Shown here: piece after piece, positions 10,906 to 21,798 of the stretch
Layout of the letters: each line of letters begins with the position of its first letter
Numbering within the stretch: position 1 is the stretch's first letter
Assembly (NCBI RefSeq): GCF_000203795.2
Contig: NW_006281113.1
Location: 264,735-328,734, forward strand
Length of the DNA stretch: 64,000 nt
Direction of reading: 5' to 3'
Source: Batrachochytrium dendrobatidis JAM81
Taxonomy: Eukaryota > Chytridiomycota > Chytridiomycetes > Rhizophydiales
Translations under genes and position numbers: made by a program
The notes under the pieces: model-generated
The model's database searches: none
Seen by the model: the letters and a program-made list of their open reading frames with translations, nothing else
Told to the model about the DNA's origin: nothing

Positions 10906-12616
10906 ATGTCATTCTCACCCTCACTGCTCGGCCACCCAGGAAATATTACTTTAGCTTCACTTGGTGGTGATGTCGACTCTTCTGTTGCTTCCCCTATAGA
11001 GTAAGTTGCGATTTTTAGATATTGTATCTAGCAATCATGCCAGATTTTAGATGGCGCGGCTTTCAAAAGCCTGTGATATTGGTGCTTATTTATTGACTCT
11101 TGAAATTTAAACTTTCAACAATAGTTCAAGCACCGATGTTACCCCTGACATACCCCTGTTTACATCGACTTGCCAGGTTAATGCTATTGCCCAGCAAACT
11201 GCCACTGGACTGCAGAGCGTCCAGGTTGTGCTTAAGCCAATGGTTGGCCGTGGATTCACTTTTTCCGATAACCATTGGACCAGCTACCGTCGCAATTACT
11301 TCCAAATCAGTGCTACCTATGCCATAATAAATGCACAGGCTAGTTTTGGTGGTCTTGATGTTGATAGCTGCGATGGAGAAGCTATCTCCAACACTGTTGG
11401 TCTTGTTGCCTTGACTGACCATGGGCTTGTACCCATCCAGCATTTTTCTATTGGCATTGCTGCTCGTTGCATGGATGAAACTGACAATGTACCGGTGGAT
11501 CTGATCCAGCGTACTGCCAAGCGAGAACGCGGCCCAAAGATTATCCCTACCCACATTCCTTGTGCACCTCTACCTGATCTGCAGACTGCACCACAGGATG
11601 CTCCCTCTGGTACCGTGGTGGTCTATGAACGCCTTCAGTTCCGTAGCACCACGACTTTTGCAAACAGGCGCCGTATCGGAAAGCAGTATCATACAATTTC
11701 TGTGCAGCTGTGGGCTACACTTTTTGATGGGTCAGAGATTCTTGTTGCCAGTATCGAAACTGCACCACTTGTTGTTCGTAGCAAGTCTCCTCGCCACTAT
11801 GCCGAAAAACTCGACATGTCTTTGATGGACGATAGTGGTATGTCTAGTGGATTTGAAAGCAACTCGCCAAGCATACACTCTCCCACACCACGACTCCGCA
11901 AGGTGGGTGATGGTGGCTGGCGGGGATCGTTGATGGCCAAAACATTGCCAATGCAACAGATGCAGCAGCAAATCAAACAGCATCTGCAGTATCAACCTCA
12001 CCAGCAACCCCCGTCGCGCCAGTTGAATCTTTTGCAGTATGGCGATGAGTCGACTTTGGGTATGATTTCGCCTGCCATGTCTGAGAGTCATCCTCAGTTG
12101 TCGTTTTTAAACTTTCCACTCAACAACATGTCAGCCAATGGCTTTAGTGAGGGGTATAGTTCGCCATCCCAATCTTCTGGAAGTATGTCTCAATACGATT
12201 CTCCGTCGCCTAGTCCACTTTTACATCAAGCCTTGAACCGTGTAGCTAGTCCAAGTCCTAGTATGAATGGTCGATCACCCTCACCCAACCCATATGCCAT
12301 GTTTTTGCTCTCTCAATCTATTCAGCCCAACGAACTCTTTTCCAATTCGCTTTTACCCACACAACGACTTCAATCGACGCAGCTCAATTCGACTCAGCTC
12401 AATTCAGCTCAGCTCAACTCGGCCCAGCTCAATTCAACCCAATCGCTTTCCATGCCCAGTTTTGATCTGTTGGGCATGGGTAATCTTCAAATGGACATTG
12501 GTAATGATTTAAGCAACAAACTTCAATCCATATCAACACCTTCTATAGATGCGTTTGGATACGATGAATCAATGAAACCCCTTGCGTATGATTTTGGCGA
12601 GGCTTTGGCTTTGTGA
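10906..12616 (+). CDS. NDT80/PhoG-type DNA-binding transcription factor
   Basis: Exon 1 10906-11000 and exon 2 11125-12616 join (phase 2) to 528 residues. Residues about 55-240 resemble the NDT80/PhoG DNA-binding fold: VGRGFTFSDNHWTSYRRNYF, later YERLQFRSTTTFANRRR and KQYHTISVQLWA. In fungi the family includes Ndt80 (meiosis), Vib-1 and PhoG-like regulators of starvation, secretion and incompatibility; which role applies here is unknown. The C-terminal half is low-complexity: Gln-rich near residue 320, Ser-Pro repeats, then a five-residue tandem repeat (Gln-Leu-Asn-Ser plus Thr/Ala) near residues 455-475. The gene sits between two inverted repeat copies. The first ATG after the AT-rich leader was chosen. 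Confidence 0.88.
12371..12449 (+). repeat. 15-base tandem repeat coding an (A/T)QLNS pentapeptide array
   Basis: About five imperfect copies of a 15-base unit (CAGCTCAATTCGACT-like) encode repeated Gln-Leu-Asn-Ser-Thr/Ala in the C-terminal region of the NDT80-type protein. Because the unit is a multiple of three, copy-number changes would keep the frame. Sequence differences between units are mostly synonymous or Thr/Ala swaps. Confidence 0.85.
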
Positions 12617-12908
12617 TTCTTCAATTTTGTGATGTTTTATGATTTTTGTTTTTTTAAAATAAATTACCTTTATTAACTTTGAGCAATGAAGTTTAAAGAC
12701 TGTAGATGTATGGTGGCATATCAATGTTCAGTATAGTCGGGAAGCGTGTTACAGTTGATCAAAGATGTGAAGGGATGAACCAATGTTGCATTGTTTATTA
12801 CAGAATGGGAAAAGTGTGTATTTATATGGCGGGTGAGCAGAGAAAGGAATGTATGTGGATTCTCACTCGAGCATCGTTGTCGAGTCTTTGATTATTATAG
12901 ATCTTCCA

Positions 12909-13083
12909 TTAGAGATGGCTGTGATATCACAATTGGTAATCACAGCCCAAACACATGCAAAGGGTTCTCACTCAATTATTATTATTGAGAAGATCCCCGA
13001 TCCTCGATTTCCGTATATCTTACATTAGAAATGGCTGTGATATCACAATTGGTAATCACAGCCCAAACACATACAAAGGATTC
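12909..13083. repeat. Direct repeat pair with internal inverted repeat
   Basis: A ~57-base segment at about 12909-12966 recurs at about 13025-13082 with few changes (offset 115-116 bases). Each copy contains GGCTGTGAT and ATCACAGCC separated by about 13 bases, an inverted repeat of 9 bases able to form a hairpin. The two copies have the same orientation. Confidence 0.75.
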
Positions 13084-13155
13084 ACATAGTGCAAGTCAAC
13101 AGACTGCACATCCCAATACTCTCACATTACAAGGGCATACACTATCGATATTCAG

Positions 13156-13356
13156 CATCCACAATCCTGTATCTAAACATTGCAGATACATTCGCGATCC
13201 AGTTGAACAGCGATCCCACGGTTTAAAAACGCAACAGTTGTATCTATGCATTCAGTTGATATTGCAATGTTTGGTTTGTATCAAAAAAGTCGGAGATGGA
13301 CTGGATTGTAATGTGAGCATTTGTTTAGTCAGTGCTTTGTTCTACGTGGATACGGC
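13156..13356 (+). repeat. Dispersed repeat, copy B
   Basis: Close inverted match to copy A (9936-10137). The right end GTGGATACGGC corresponds to the TIR-like end of copy A. Only this ~200-base portion is present; the rest of the element seen in copy A is missing, so it is truncated. It ends 20 bases before the CACGTG/TATA promoter of the epimerase gene. Confidence 0.75.
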
Positions 13357-13375
13357 CGAAATGTGAGTTGAACAT

Positions 13376-13390
13376 CACGTGTATAAATAG
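13376..13390 (+). promoter_or_regulatory. CACGTG E-box fused to a TATA box, epimerase promoter
   Basis: CACGTG at 13376-13381 is followed directly by TATAAATAG at 13382-13390. The pair lies 52-66 bases before the ATG at 13442. This is the clearest core promoter in the window. Assignment as a promoter is inference from sequence and position. Confidence 0.6.
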
Positions 13391-13441
13391 CAATCGAATT
13401 GCACAAAGCGGACAGTTTCTATTGTAAACTATCTTGACAAT

Positions 13442-15049
13442 ATGAAGGTTGGTTGCAAGTCCAAATGGATTGTTCTATTCATGTTTCAAGAAATACTAAT
13501 AAATTTATAATATAGGTTCTTGTATGCGGAGGTGCCGGTTACATTGGTTCCCATCTTGTACGGGAAATCACCAAGTTGCCCAAATATCAAGTTGCTGTTT
13601 TTGACAATCTGTCCAAGGGTGATTGACATGCATCTGACTGTTTACACAATCTGTCTTGTATCTCCACAAACTGCCATCATTTCTGCGTCATATTTTATAT
13701 CCATTCTTCTAAACTCAGTCTACTCGATTGGATGTGGTGTTCATCTCATTGCATCATGTAGGTCATGCTGCTGCTGTACCTGCCACCACACTACTCATTC
13801 AAGGCGATATTCGCAACAAAGAGGATCTTGAAAAAGCATTCACTAGTTTTAAACCAGATGCTGTTTTTGTAAGTATCACGGTTTGAGGGTAGATTGCTGC
13901 ATGCCTTGTTTGGCGCAAGGCTATCTACTGAATTTGAGATGTTGATTTGATTTCCGTATAGCATTTTTGTGCTAGTATTGAAGTGGGAGAAAGTTGCATT
14001 GATCCTTTAAAATACTACGAAAACAATGTATCGGGCACAATCACTCTCCTCCAAGCCATGCAAAAGCATGGAACAAAGGTAAGTATTTGAATAGTTTGTT
14101 GTCAAGACTAGATGAGATTTAAATGATACATTGCGTTGGTGACTGGGGTATTATTCTCTAGTATTTTGTGTTTTCATCTACTGCTGCGCTGTTTGGTATG
14201 CCAGATCGTGTTCCAATTCACGAGTTTGATGCAACTGTGCCAAAAAATCCATATGGTGATACCAAGCTTGCTGTGGAAACCATACTCAAATGGTAGGCAG
14301 TTTCTGTGAAGCTTGAGTGCACTGCAGTAGTCATCATGCTTTGATTTGACTCGAGTTGTTTATTGGACATTCTAGGTGCGACGAGGCTTGGGGTCTCAAA
14401 AACGTGTGCCTACGCTACTTTAACGCATGTGGGGCCGATGCATCTGGTGATATTGGTGAAGACCATCAGCCCGAGTCTCATTTGATTCCTATTGTGCTTC
14501 AGGTGTGTAGTCTATTCAGATGAATCAGATGGCTTGTGTTCATTGGCAAACACTCAATCTTTACTTGAATAGGTTCCACGTGGAAAGCGTGAAAAGGTCT
14601 TTATCAATGGTAATGACTACAACACACACGATGGTACTTGTGTGCGGGACTACGTCCATGTTACAGATCTGGCCACTGCGCACATCAAGGCTCTTGAGCA
14701 TATGCTAAAGACAAACACATCTGACAAGTTTAACTTGGGAAGTGGCAAAGGATACTCTGTCAAGGAGATTATCGAAGCAGCTCGCAAGGTTACGGGACAT
14801 CCTATTCCTGCTGATTTTGCCGAAAGGTTAGATGGACTCGTTCGAGTGCTATGATTTACAAAACACATGCTGATAACCTTGTTGGTATTTACAATATTTA
14901 GACGACCTGGTGATCCAGATACACTGATTGCTGCTTCAGAACGTGCCGAACAGATTCTTGGCTGGAAACGCCAGTATACCTCCATTGAGGAGATTGTTGC
15001 CTCTGCATGGAATTTCCACCAGAAACACCCTAATGGATTAGAACATTAG
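13442..15049 (+). CDS. GALE: UDP-glucose/UDP-galactose 4-epimerase
   Basis: Eight exons (13442-13447, 13516-13618, 13762-13868, 13962-14078, 14162-14292, 14376-14502, 14573-14826, 14902-15049) give 330 residues. The first coding exon is only six bases (Met-Lys). Residues 7-13 form the NAD-binding GGAGYIG motif, and the SDR catalytic pair is Tyr142/Lys146 in NPYGDTK, preceded by SSTAALFG. Downstream motifs [22 protein letters not shown] and RRPGDP are typical GALE. The enzyme interconverts UDP-glucose and UDP-galactose (Leloir pathway, cell-wall sugar supply). Gene converges on the RBM25-like gene. It lacks the C-terminal mutarotase domain of yeast Gal10. Confidence 0.95.
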
Positions 15050-15377
15050 TATATTCTTTGATTCATTTGACTGGAGGATTGTTGTTGCTATGCACCTTTT
15101 TCAATGAAAACGTGAACATATCAGTTTGTTTGCTTGTGCAACTCGTAAATAAATTTGAAGTGTCCAAATGTGTTTATTCATACAATTCTTGCCCATGTCT
15201 TTGCGATAGTCTAGCCATTTGCATTTTCCAATCAAAACAAGTCAATCGAGTATGTTATATATAGTCTTTATTCTTGTTGCGTAGCAATATTTGATGCACT
15301 GCATGAACCCAATCTTACCAAGAGGTTTCCGAATTGAATCCATGCGCCTTGGGATGTATACAAGGGATATATGAAGG

Positions 15378-17840
15378 TTACAGACCTTGTGCACGCGCTT
15401 CAGTTTCGTAAATCACCATCCGCCACAACTTCATTACAAATACTTCAGTCTCATCATCCAGAACCTAATCGTGTTGAGCCAACGCAGTCACAAGTTGAGT
15501 CAGTGACAGAAATAAAAGGCAATACATGGTTTCGTTGAACTTACAGCTTCGAGCTCTTCCAAAACTGATTGTGCACTGTCTTGTTTTTTGATTTTTTCAA
15601 GAATAAATTCAGTCAGATCGGTTTCTTCATCACCCACATACTCGACAATCTTGCGTTTGAGAAATGGTCGTAGTTTGACATCTACAATTGTCTGTTATTC
15701 AAAAAATATTTAATTACCAGGCAAGTTTCAAACACTGGTTGAGATTCAAGGTTTTCAAGAGCATTGCAGCATGCATTCCATCATGTTTCAAAAGCATTGC
15801 CACTTACCTCGTCCAAGAACTTCCACTTGATGGGCCATGCCCACAACCCATCACGCTCAGCAGGAATATTTGCAACAAGTGCTTGAATGGCTTCGATTCG
15901 TTCATCTTTGGTCATGATGCGACTGACAATGACACCCGACGCTGTATTTGCTTCGACACGAGCAGCAGATTCGCGCTCGTGTTCGTTGGCAAAGGCTCTC
16001 TCCGACTCCTCCATTGCTCGATCACGGTCATCTAATTCGGCTTCACGTTGACGATCTCGACTTCTGCGATCAATCCATCTCGATCTGTTCAAAACAATTT
16101 AAAAGAAATGCCAGAATACAAACCACAACCATTTTGAAAAAAACTACATACCGATCGCGATAGAACTCGTCACTTCCTTTTTCACGCTCTATATCATCAT
16201 CGTATTCGGCGAGTCGTTTAGAAATGAATTCTCGAGCATGAATCCGCCGAGTTTCATTTGCAGCATCTGTACTTTCATCTGCTTCGATTCGACGCAAACG
16301 TCCAGCCTCGCTATTTTCCCAGCGCCGTTGTCGTTCTTGAAGGGTAGCCATTCGATCCTGCTCTCTCCGTTCAGCACGTCGCTGTTCAATTTGATCAGCC
16401 TCAATAGATGCTTTTTCAAGTGCTTCCATATCAATTTCGTCTAGATTGGATTCAGATGGATCTTGTTTAGGTTGACTCGAGACACGAGACCGTTTTGAGG
16501 CGTGAGATGTTTGAACATCTTCATCTAAACGATCAAGAAAATCGTGTGTTTCTGACATGAAAATATCTTGTAAACAATCCTGAATAGTTTTGCGCATCTG
16601 TTCTGCGTGAGAAGGATCATCCTCAATGTCTTGTTCACCCGTTTTGATTGTTCGCAAATGGGCCTTTGTGATTTCATCAGCTGTAACAATGAGAGGAGTA
16701 TCCATTCCAAACCGCACCACAAAGGGGGTAGTGGTTTCAGCAGTCACATTGGAGATTTCAGTGTCAAGATCAGCCTGGATGGGATGAACTGGTTTATCGT
16801 GAAGTTCAGTGATGCTTTTAATGTTTCCACCACCTAAATAAAGAATAGCCTTGATGGTGCTAAGTGCAGATTCATAAACACAGAAACCAAAGTCGAGTTT
16901 TTTTCCTGTTTCAGATACACCTTGTTTCCACGATCGAATTTCGCCGCATGTCTAGTTTAAAAAGTATAAGAGAGTGAGTAGAGATCATATGCTAGACAGT
17001 GTTTAGATGATGAAAGTAACAAGATGTCAAGACAAACCTGGAGTAGTTTTTGAATTTTTTCATCCGAGATTGAAGGACCGATATGACCGACATAAACGGT
17101 AGTAAGCAAATCTTGAAAAGCAGATGAAGTGACACTAGCACTCAGATGAGCCAGAGCACCAGTAGGACCACCCATAACAGTGACTGAACCATTTGTTGCA
17201 GATACTACCGATCCGGGTAGTTTTGGGACTAGATTAGACGAAGGCATTGGAAGTGGTTTTGGAGGTAGTTGTTTTGGACGAAACTCCAAGGATGGATGCG
17301 ATAGCATAGCAGGCATGGCAGGCATGACAGGCAAGTGTTGCAGAGGAGGAATTGGGCCACCGGGGATCATGGGCGGACGCATCATCTGAGGCATCATGGA
17401 TATAGGAGGACGTATCATGTCCGGAGAAGACTGAGGATGAGTCATTGGGAATCCAGGAATGGACTGTAGTGGAGGCATACCATATGGAGGCATGGGTCCG
17501 CCCATCATCATCATATTGGATCTTGGCATCATTGGATGTAGTGGCTGAGACGGAAGGACGGTTCCCATCTGCGGTTGTTGTTGACCATAAAACATATAAG
17601 GAAACTGTGGTGGTGGAATAGGACCACCTTGGTTGGGATTAGTGGGTACAAACCCATTAGTTGGATAAGAACCAGAAGCTTGCTGGAACTCTATCAAATG
17701 ATTGTTAGAATCTGTCTATACAAATTGTTACAACAAACTATTGCTGACACAATCTACTGACACAATCAATAGATTGTGTTTCCAGTAATAAATGTGCTTG
17801 AATTGCAGCAGGCTTACTGTCATTATTACTTACTGTCCAT
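15378..17840 (-). CDS. RBM25-like splicing factor (RRM + Arg/Glu-rich + PWI)
   Basis: Six exons (17840-17834, 17690-17038, 16951-16152, 16084-15808, 15691-15545, 15464-15378) give 656 residues. The N-terminal ~200 residues are Pro/Met/Gly-rich. An RRM follows (VYVGHIGPSISDEKI near 201, then GKKLDFGFCVYES). A charged Arg/Glu-rich segment lies near 400-540, and a C-terminal PWI domain at about 560-650 (LRPFLKRKIVEYVG, TEVFVMKLWRMVIYETEA). RRM plus PWI at opposite ends is diagnostic of RBM25, a U1-snRNP-associated regulator of splice-site choice. The first exon is only seven bases (ATGGACA) and is the least certain part; it restores phase and an ATG. Domain calls are firm. Confidence 0.88.
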
Positions 17841-17983
17841 TATGAAGAATTGAATTTAAAGAAATAAAAAAGCGAATTTGTTTAAAACACGAGCAAGAAT
17901 TTTATCAATTTTGCATTGAATTTTGACCATCAAATTCAACAAATACACTCGATAATCTCATTTATTATTCTTTAAAAACACAG

Positions 17984-18034
17984 ATTCAATTGTTCAATGT
18001 CAAGATTCAACTGTTTAATGTCAAGATTCAATAG
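17984..18034 (+). repeat. 21-base tandem repeat in a divergent promoter
   Basis: Two full units of 21 bases (17984-18004 and 18005-18025, core TTCAATGTCAAG/TTTAATGTCAAG) and a partial third unit. It lies between the divergent RBM25-like and SDR start codons. A CACGTG palindrome follows at 18066-18071, 71-76 bases before the SDR start. Confidence 0.7.
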
Positions 18035-18141
18035 TTTATTCTTCATCTCAAAATCAACTTTATTTCACGTGATGTCATGTGATGAATCAATCATCAGTCA
18101 GATCCAATCTTGCATTTCCAACCCAATACATTTCAAGAGTT

Positions 18142-19419
18142 ATGGCAGATTTCTCAATCCAGTCATTGTTCAATGTCAAGGGAAAGGTTGCTTTGGTGAC
18201 GGGTGGTGGTTCTGGCATTGGAAAAAGTATGATCTTAAACTGGTTATTTGTACTTTAATCCATCATGCTGAATTCATGCTGTTTCTGTAGTGATGGCTGC
18301 TGCACTGGTTCAAAACGGATGCAAGGGTACGAAGATTTGACGTGAATTATGGTTTGAATTGTATAGAAAATCAATCCCAATGTGTTTGAATCTCTCTTGT
18401 TTTATATTATAGTTTATATTGCATCTCGTAAGCTTAAAGTAGTTCAAGACACCGCATCTGAATTGACTTTAAAGGGACCAGGCACATGCATTGCAATTCA
18501 ATCCAATCTGACGACTCGTGCTCAAGCTGAATCTCTTGCTGCTACCATTGCTTCCAAGGAATCAAAACTGCATGTTTTAATCAACAACTCTGGTGTAGCT
18601 TGGGCTAGTCCCTTGCTGGATTATGACGAAAAACTGGGATGGGATAATCTGATGGCTTTAAATGTCAAGGGAATGTTTTACCTCACCGCAGCGTAAGTCA
18701 AAGCTATTGTAGATTGAATCGACTCGTGAATGTACTGATTTGTATCGTTAATATGTTGATGAAATTAGACTTGTGCCGTTGCTTAAAGCAGCTTCAAATG
18801 GAAATGTTGATCCAGCTCGTGTCATCAATATCAGGTAGATCTTGTTCAAGTTTCATATTCACTGTATGCTCAAGTCATTTTAAGTTTGATTTCTACATGT
18901 ATATTCAGTTCAATCTCGGCCGTATCACCCTTGGCTGAAGGAGTGCTTACACCTAACGGTTATGGTACATGGTCATGTAAGTTGAATATGGGCATGTTTA
19001 AAACATGATTGATTTAGTTTTAACCCTTCATGAATGAGTGTATTCAATTGTCATTAGATTCTGTTTCTAAAGCTGCAGTCAATCATTTAACAAAAACACT
19101 TGCTGCGTCACTTGCAAAGTAAATATCTACAATCATCTCTGAGTTGATCTTTGAAATTAACAGTGTATTTTGGTTTAGGGAAATGATTACTGTCAATGCA
19201 ATTGCTCCAGGAGTGTTTCCCTCTGGAATGACCCAATACAGTTTATCTCAGGCTGAAAACCACTTGGTCAAGTTGCAACCTATGGGAAGGATTGGCATTC
19301 CTGACGATCTGGCTGGTTTAGCTTTGTTTTTGTCTAGCAGAGCTTCATCTCATATGACTGGTGTTATCTTTACTATGGATGGTGGTGCTATTCTTGGTAT
19401 ACCCCCAACCCGTCTATGA
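18142..19419 (+). CDS. Short-chain dehydrogenase/reductase (SDR, RhlG/FabG-like)
   Basis: Seven exons (18142-18226, 18291-18326, 18413-18692, 18769-18834, 18909-18976, 19058-19118, 19179-19419) close to 278 residues. The cofactor motif TGGGSGIG is at about residues 20-27, the NAG-type strand reads LINNSG, and the catalytic Tyr179-x3-Lys183 is YSVSK, split by an intron. The C-terminal end has the VNAIAPG and MDGG motifs of 3-oxoacyl-ACP-reductase-like SDRs. It probably reduces a carbonyl with NADP(H); the substrate is unknown. The exons are small and each junction keeps phase. Confidence 0.92.
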
Positions 19420-19915
19420 ATCAACTCAATCTACACCATCCATGTGTTTACTTTTTATTTCAACACTATTATTCAATGAGAAAAAGTGGACTAATGATTA
19501 CATTCCCGAGAGACAATCACCAAAACAGTCATGGAGAATATCTGGTGCTATCCAATCCTAAAAGGTTTAAATTGAACACAGTAACCATTCTAGACTGAGT
19601 ACAAGCAGATTGGGAATGTCAACCCTTTGTCACAAACGACAAGAGATTGAGTAGACGCACAAAAACAAGAGACACTCATCAACAGGTGATTGAAAAGCTT
19701 GCCTTGGTATAAAGGTATGCATGAGGCATATAAACTGAAGAGATAAGAAACATGAGGTTGGTTAGAGCAATAGCTGACCAGCAGCTATTTCGCGAGTGTA
19801 CGGGTCATGAATGACCAGAATCAAAAACGAGGTTGTAAAAAAACAAATGGGTAGCATTTGGTGTTACCATTCAAGCTGTAAGTGTATGTATAAGAATGCA
19901 ATCGACAGATAAAGA
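19420..19915. other. Convergent intergenic gap
   Basis: Lies between the stops of the SDR and C2H2 genes. AT-rich, with only short open frames in the first 180 bases that read through the SDR 3' flank. I see no RNA gene or repeat. Confidence 0.5.
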
Positions 19916-21448
19916 TCAAGATATTTGTTTTATAGGAAATGAAGAGACTGCCATGGAAGAGTTTCGAGCAGTAGTTTGAATACTCTTTTTACGCGATACG
20001 GGCGGACAAGTGAGCGATCGTTCGCGGGATAGCAAGTGACGACGTAGTGCATCAGATCGACCAAATCGACGGTTACAGTAAGAACACTGCCAAGGACGCA
20101 AGTTTTCTGGAGTATGCATTGTGCGAATATGGCGATGAAGATCAGTCAAACGACGAAATCCGTAATCACAGGTAGGACACAGATGCTGGACAAGAGGAAG
20201 ATGACAGCGAGCATGTACTCGTAGATTGTGACTTGTATCAAACAATTTACGACAACCAGAAACTTTGCATACAAGAATGTCGTCATCACTTTTAGACTCT
20301 GAAAGAGTAAATTCATTTTCAGTTGTAGCAATGGATGTTGCAGGACTTGTGACAGACTGTTGTAGATGCTGTTTGACAGTAGAGCGTCGTATGATTGTAC
20401 TAGCGCGTTTTGCTTTTTGAGAACAAGTGCTAAGAGATAGAATTCTGATTGTAGGAAGGATCTCTGGTTTCATGGGAATCAAATCTATTGATGATTCGCA
20501 GGTAGATGGAGTCGAGTCAACAAAAGAGAGAGTGGAGATGGGATAGAGTGATGCAGACGTAGTAGATGGATCATTTGAGATGGATTCAGTCAAACAAATA
20601 GAAGCAGTAATTGGCGATGAGGAGTTGGTAGTCTTGTTAGACAAGGAAGAGTTGAATGGATGAAAATGAGAAGTTGAGAATGTATTGAATCTGTCAGTCG
20701 TAGTCAAAGTAGAATTCAAAGTGGTATTGTGAGCAGATTCAATGCAAGTGTAGTCATGATGAGGTGTAGAGCAATGCATAGTAGGAAGTGATGAATACAA
20801 ATGATCATCAAAGACTTGGTAAGAGTCCATCAATGCATTACCCAGTGTAGGGGGTTGAATAGGATAATCCTGAATCTCCAACGACTTGAAAGGTGGCTGT
20901 ATTGAGACGATAGGGGTCGAACAAGGCCAGATGCAAGCAGGTCTGTAGTTGTGTAGTAAAGTATCACTCATTGTATGAACAGTAGAAGGGATAGAATCAG
21001 TGATGGAATCAGGGATAGAATCAGTGATGGGCAATGGAGTTGGAAACTCGATACCACTAAAGTCCAAAGGACCGGGTGAGATGGGATCAGTAGTGTCTAG
21101 TAACGAGTTGAGCATTACATTCACATCATTATGAAGAGAGTTTGACACAAGACAATCTGTATCGGTTGAACAACCAAACAAACTCTTGTAGCCACAAGAG
21201 TTTGCACTGTCCTGACTGTCCTGACTGTGGTTACAGGATATGAGACCAAGACCGTACTGACCATCTGGCAGTGGTACACGCATGGATGGTTGCAGTGGAT
21301 CAAACAGCCATGGATAATACTGGAGATGGGAGGACAGTGGATGCACAGGAGGCTGCGAGTAGAGTAACTGCTGGGAACAGTGATCAACAGACGGGTGTCG
21401 ATGCTGCAGATACTCTCTCATAGGAGAGACTGGCACCAGAGGGTTCAT
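19916..21448 (-). CDS. C2H2 zinc-finger protein, probable transcription factor
   Basis: A single-exon frame of 510 residues. Residues 1-390 are Ser/Thr/Pro/His-rich and look disordered, with a short repeated Asp-Ser-Ile-Pro/Thr block near 140. The C-terminal ~95 residues hold three C2H2 fingers: CKVSGCRKLF...HARCH, CPTCDYGF...HIRTMH and CSYCNRRFGRSDALRRH. The third ends irregularly (HLLSRERSLTC instead of H-x3-5-H), so it may bind zinc atypically. Tandem fingers imply DNA binding; target and role cannot be inferred. Being intronless among intron-rich neighbours is notable but shared with the kinase at 34.2 kb and Mak11. Confidence 0.85.
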   Translation of the reverse strand: MNPLVPVSPMREYLQHRHPSVDHCSQQLLYSQPPVHPLSSHLQYYPWLFDPLQPSMRVPLPDGQYGLGLISCNHSQDSQDSANSCGYKSLFGCSTDTDCLVSNSLHNDVNVMLNSLLDTTDPISPGPLDFSGIEFPTPLPITDSIPDSITDSIPSTVHTMSDTLLHNYRPACIWPCSTPIVSIQPPFKSLEIQDYPIQPPTLGNALMDSYQVFDDHLYSSLPTMHCSTPHHDYTCIESAHNTTLNSTLTTTDRFNTFSTSHFHPFNSSLSNKTTNSSSPITASICLTESISNDPSTTSASLYPISTLSFVDSTPSTCESSIDLIPMKPEILPTIRILSLSTCSQKAKRASTIIRRSTVKQHLQQSVTSPATSIATTENEFTLSESKSDDDILVCKVSGCRKLFDTSHNLRVHARCHLPLVQHLCPTCDYGFRRLTDLHRHIRTMHTPENLRPWQCSYCNRRFGRSDALRRHLLSRERSLTCPPVSRKKSIQTTARNSSMAVSSFPIKQIS

Positions 21449-21798
21449 GGATAGCTAATGGTCGTAGTCAAGATACGAATGACTAGTACGTTCATTGACA
21501 GACTAGACGAGTATTGAACCCGTATCAGTAATAGACTGTACCCTTGGCTAGTATACAGACATGAGTGAGCCATGGCTCCAGTCCATCATTCAGTCATTAC
21601 TTGGATTAAGCTTTGATGGTAATGATAAAGTAGAACAGACGCAAGGATTGGTTCGAGTGTCATGTTGATGTTCCGATGGGTTGGTTATCAAGTGGATGTG
21701 TAAAGCAGAGTGGATGAGTGTTGAGATCCATCACAACTCTAAGCTTAGCATCTACCTAATCTTCATCATTACTGGATAGGCAACTGGCTTCTAAAGTA
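21449..21798. other. Divergent promoter gap (C2H2 / deubiquitinase)
   Basis: The 350 bases between two divergent start codons. I find no repeat, RNA gene or clear TATA box, and CACGTG is not present. Confidence 0.45.

Larger units (their letters stand above)
12617..13441. other. Repeat-bearing intergenic region before the epimerase gene
   Basis: Holds the 3' flank of the NDT80-type gene (AATAAATTACC at 12659, a possible polyadenylation region), a direct repeat with internal hairpins (12909-13083), repeat copy B (13156-13356) and the epimerase core promoter. Short open frames here coincide with the repeats and are not called genes. Confidence 0.6.
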
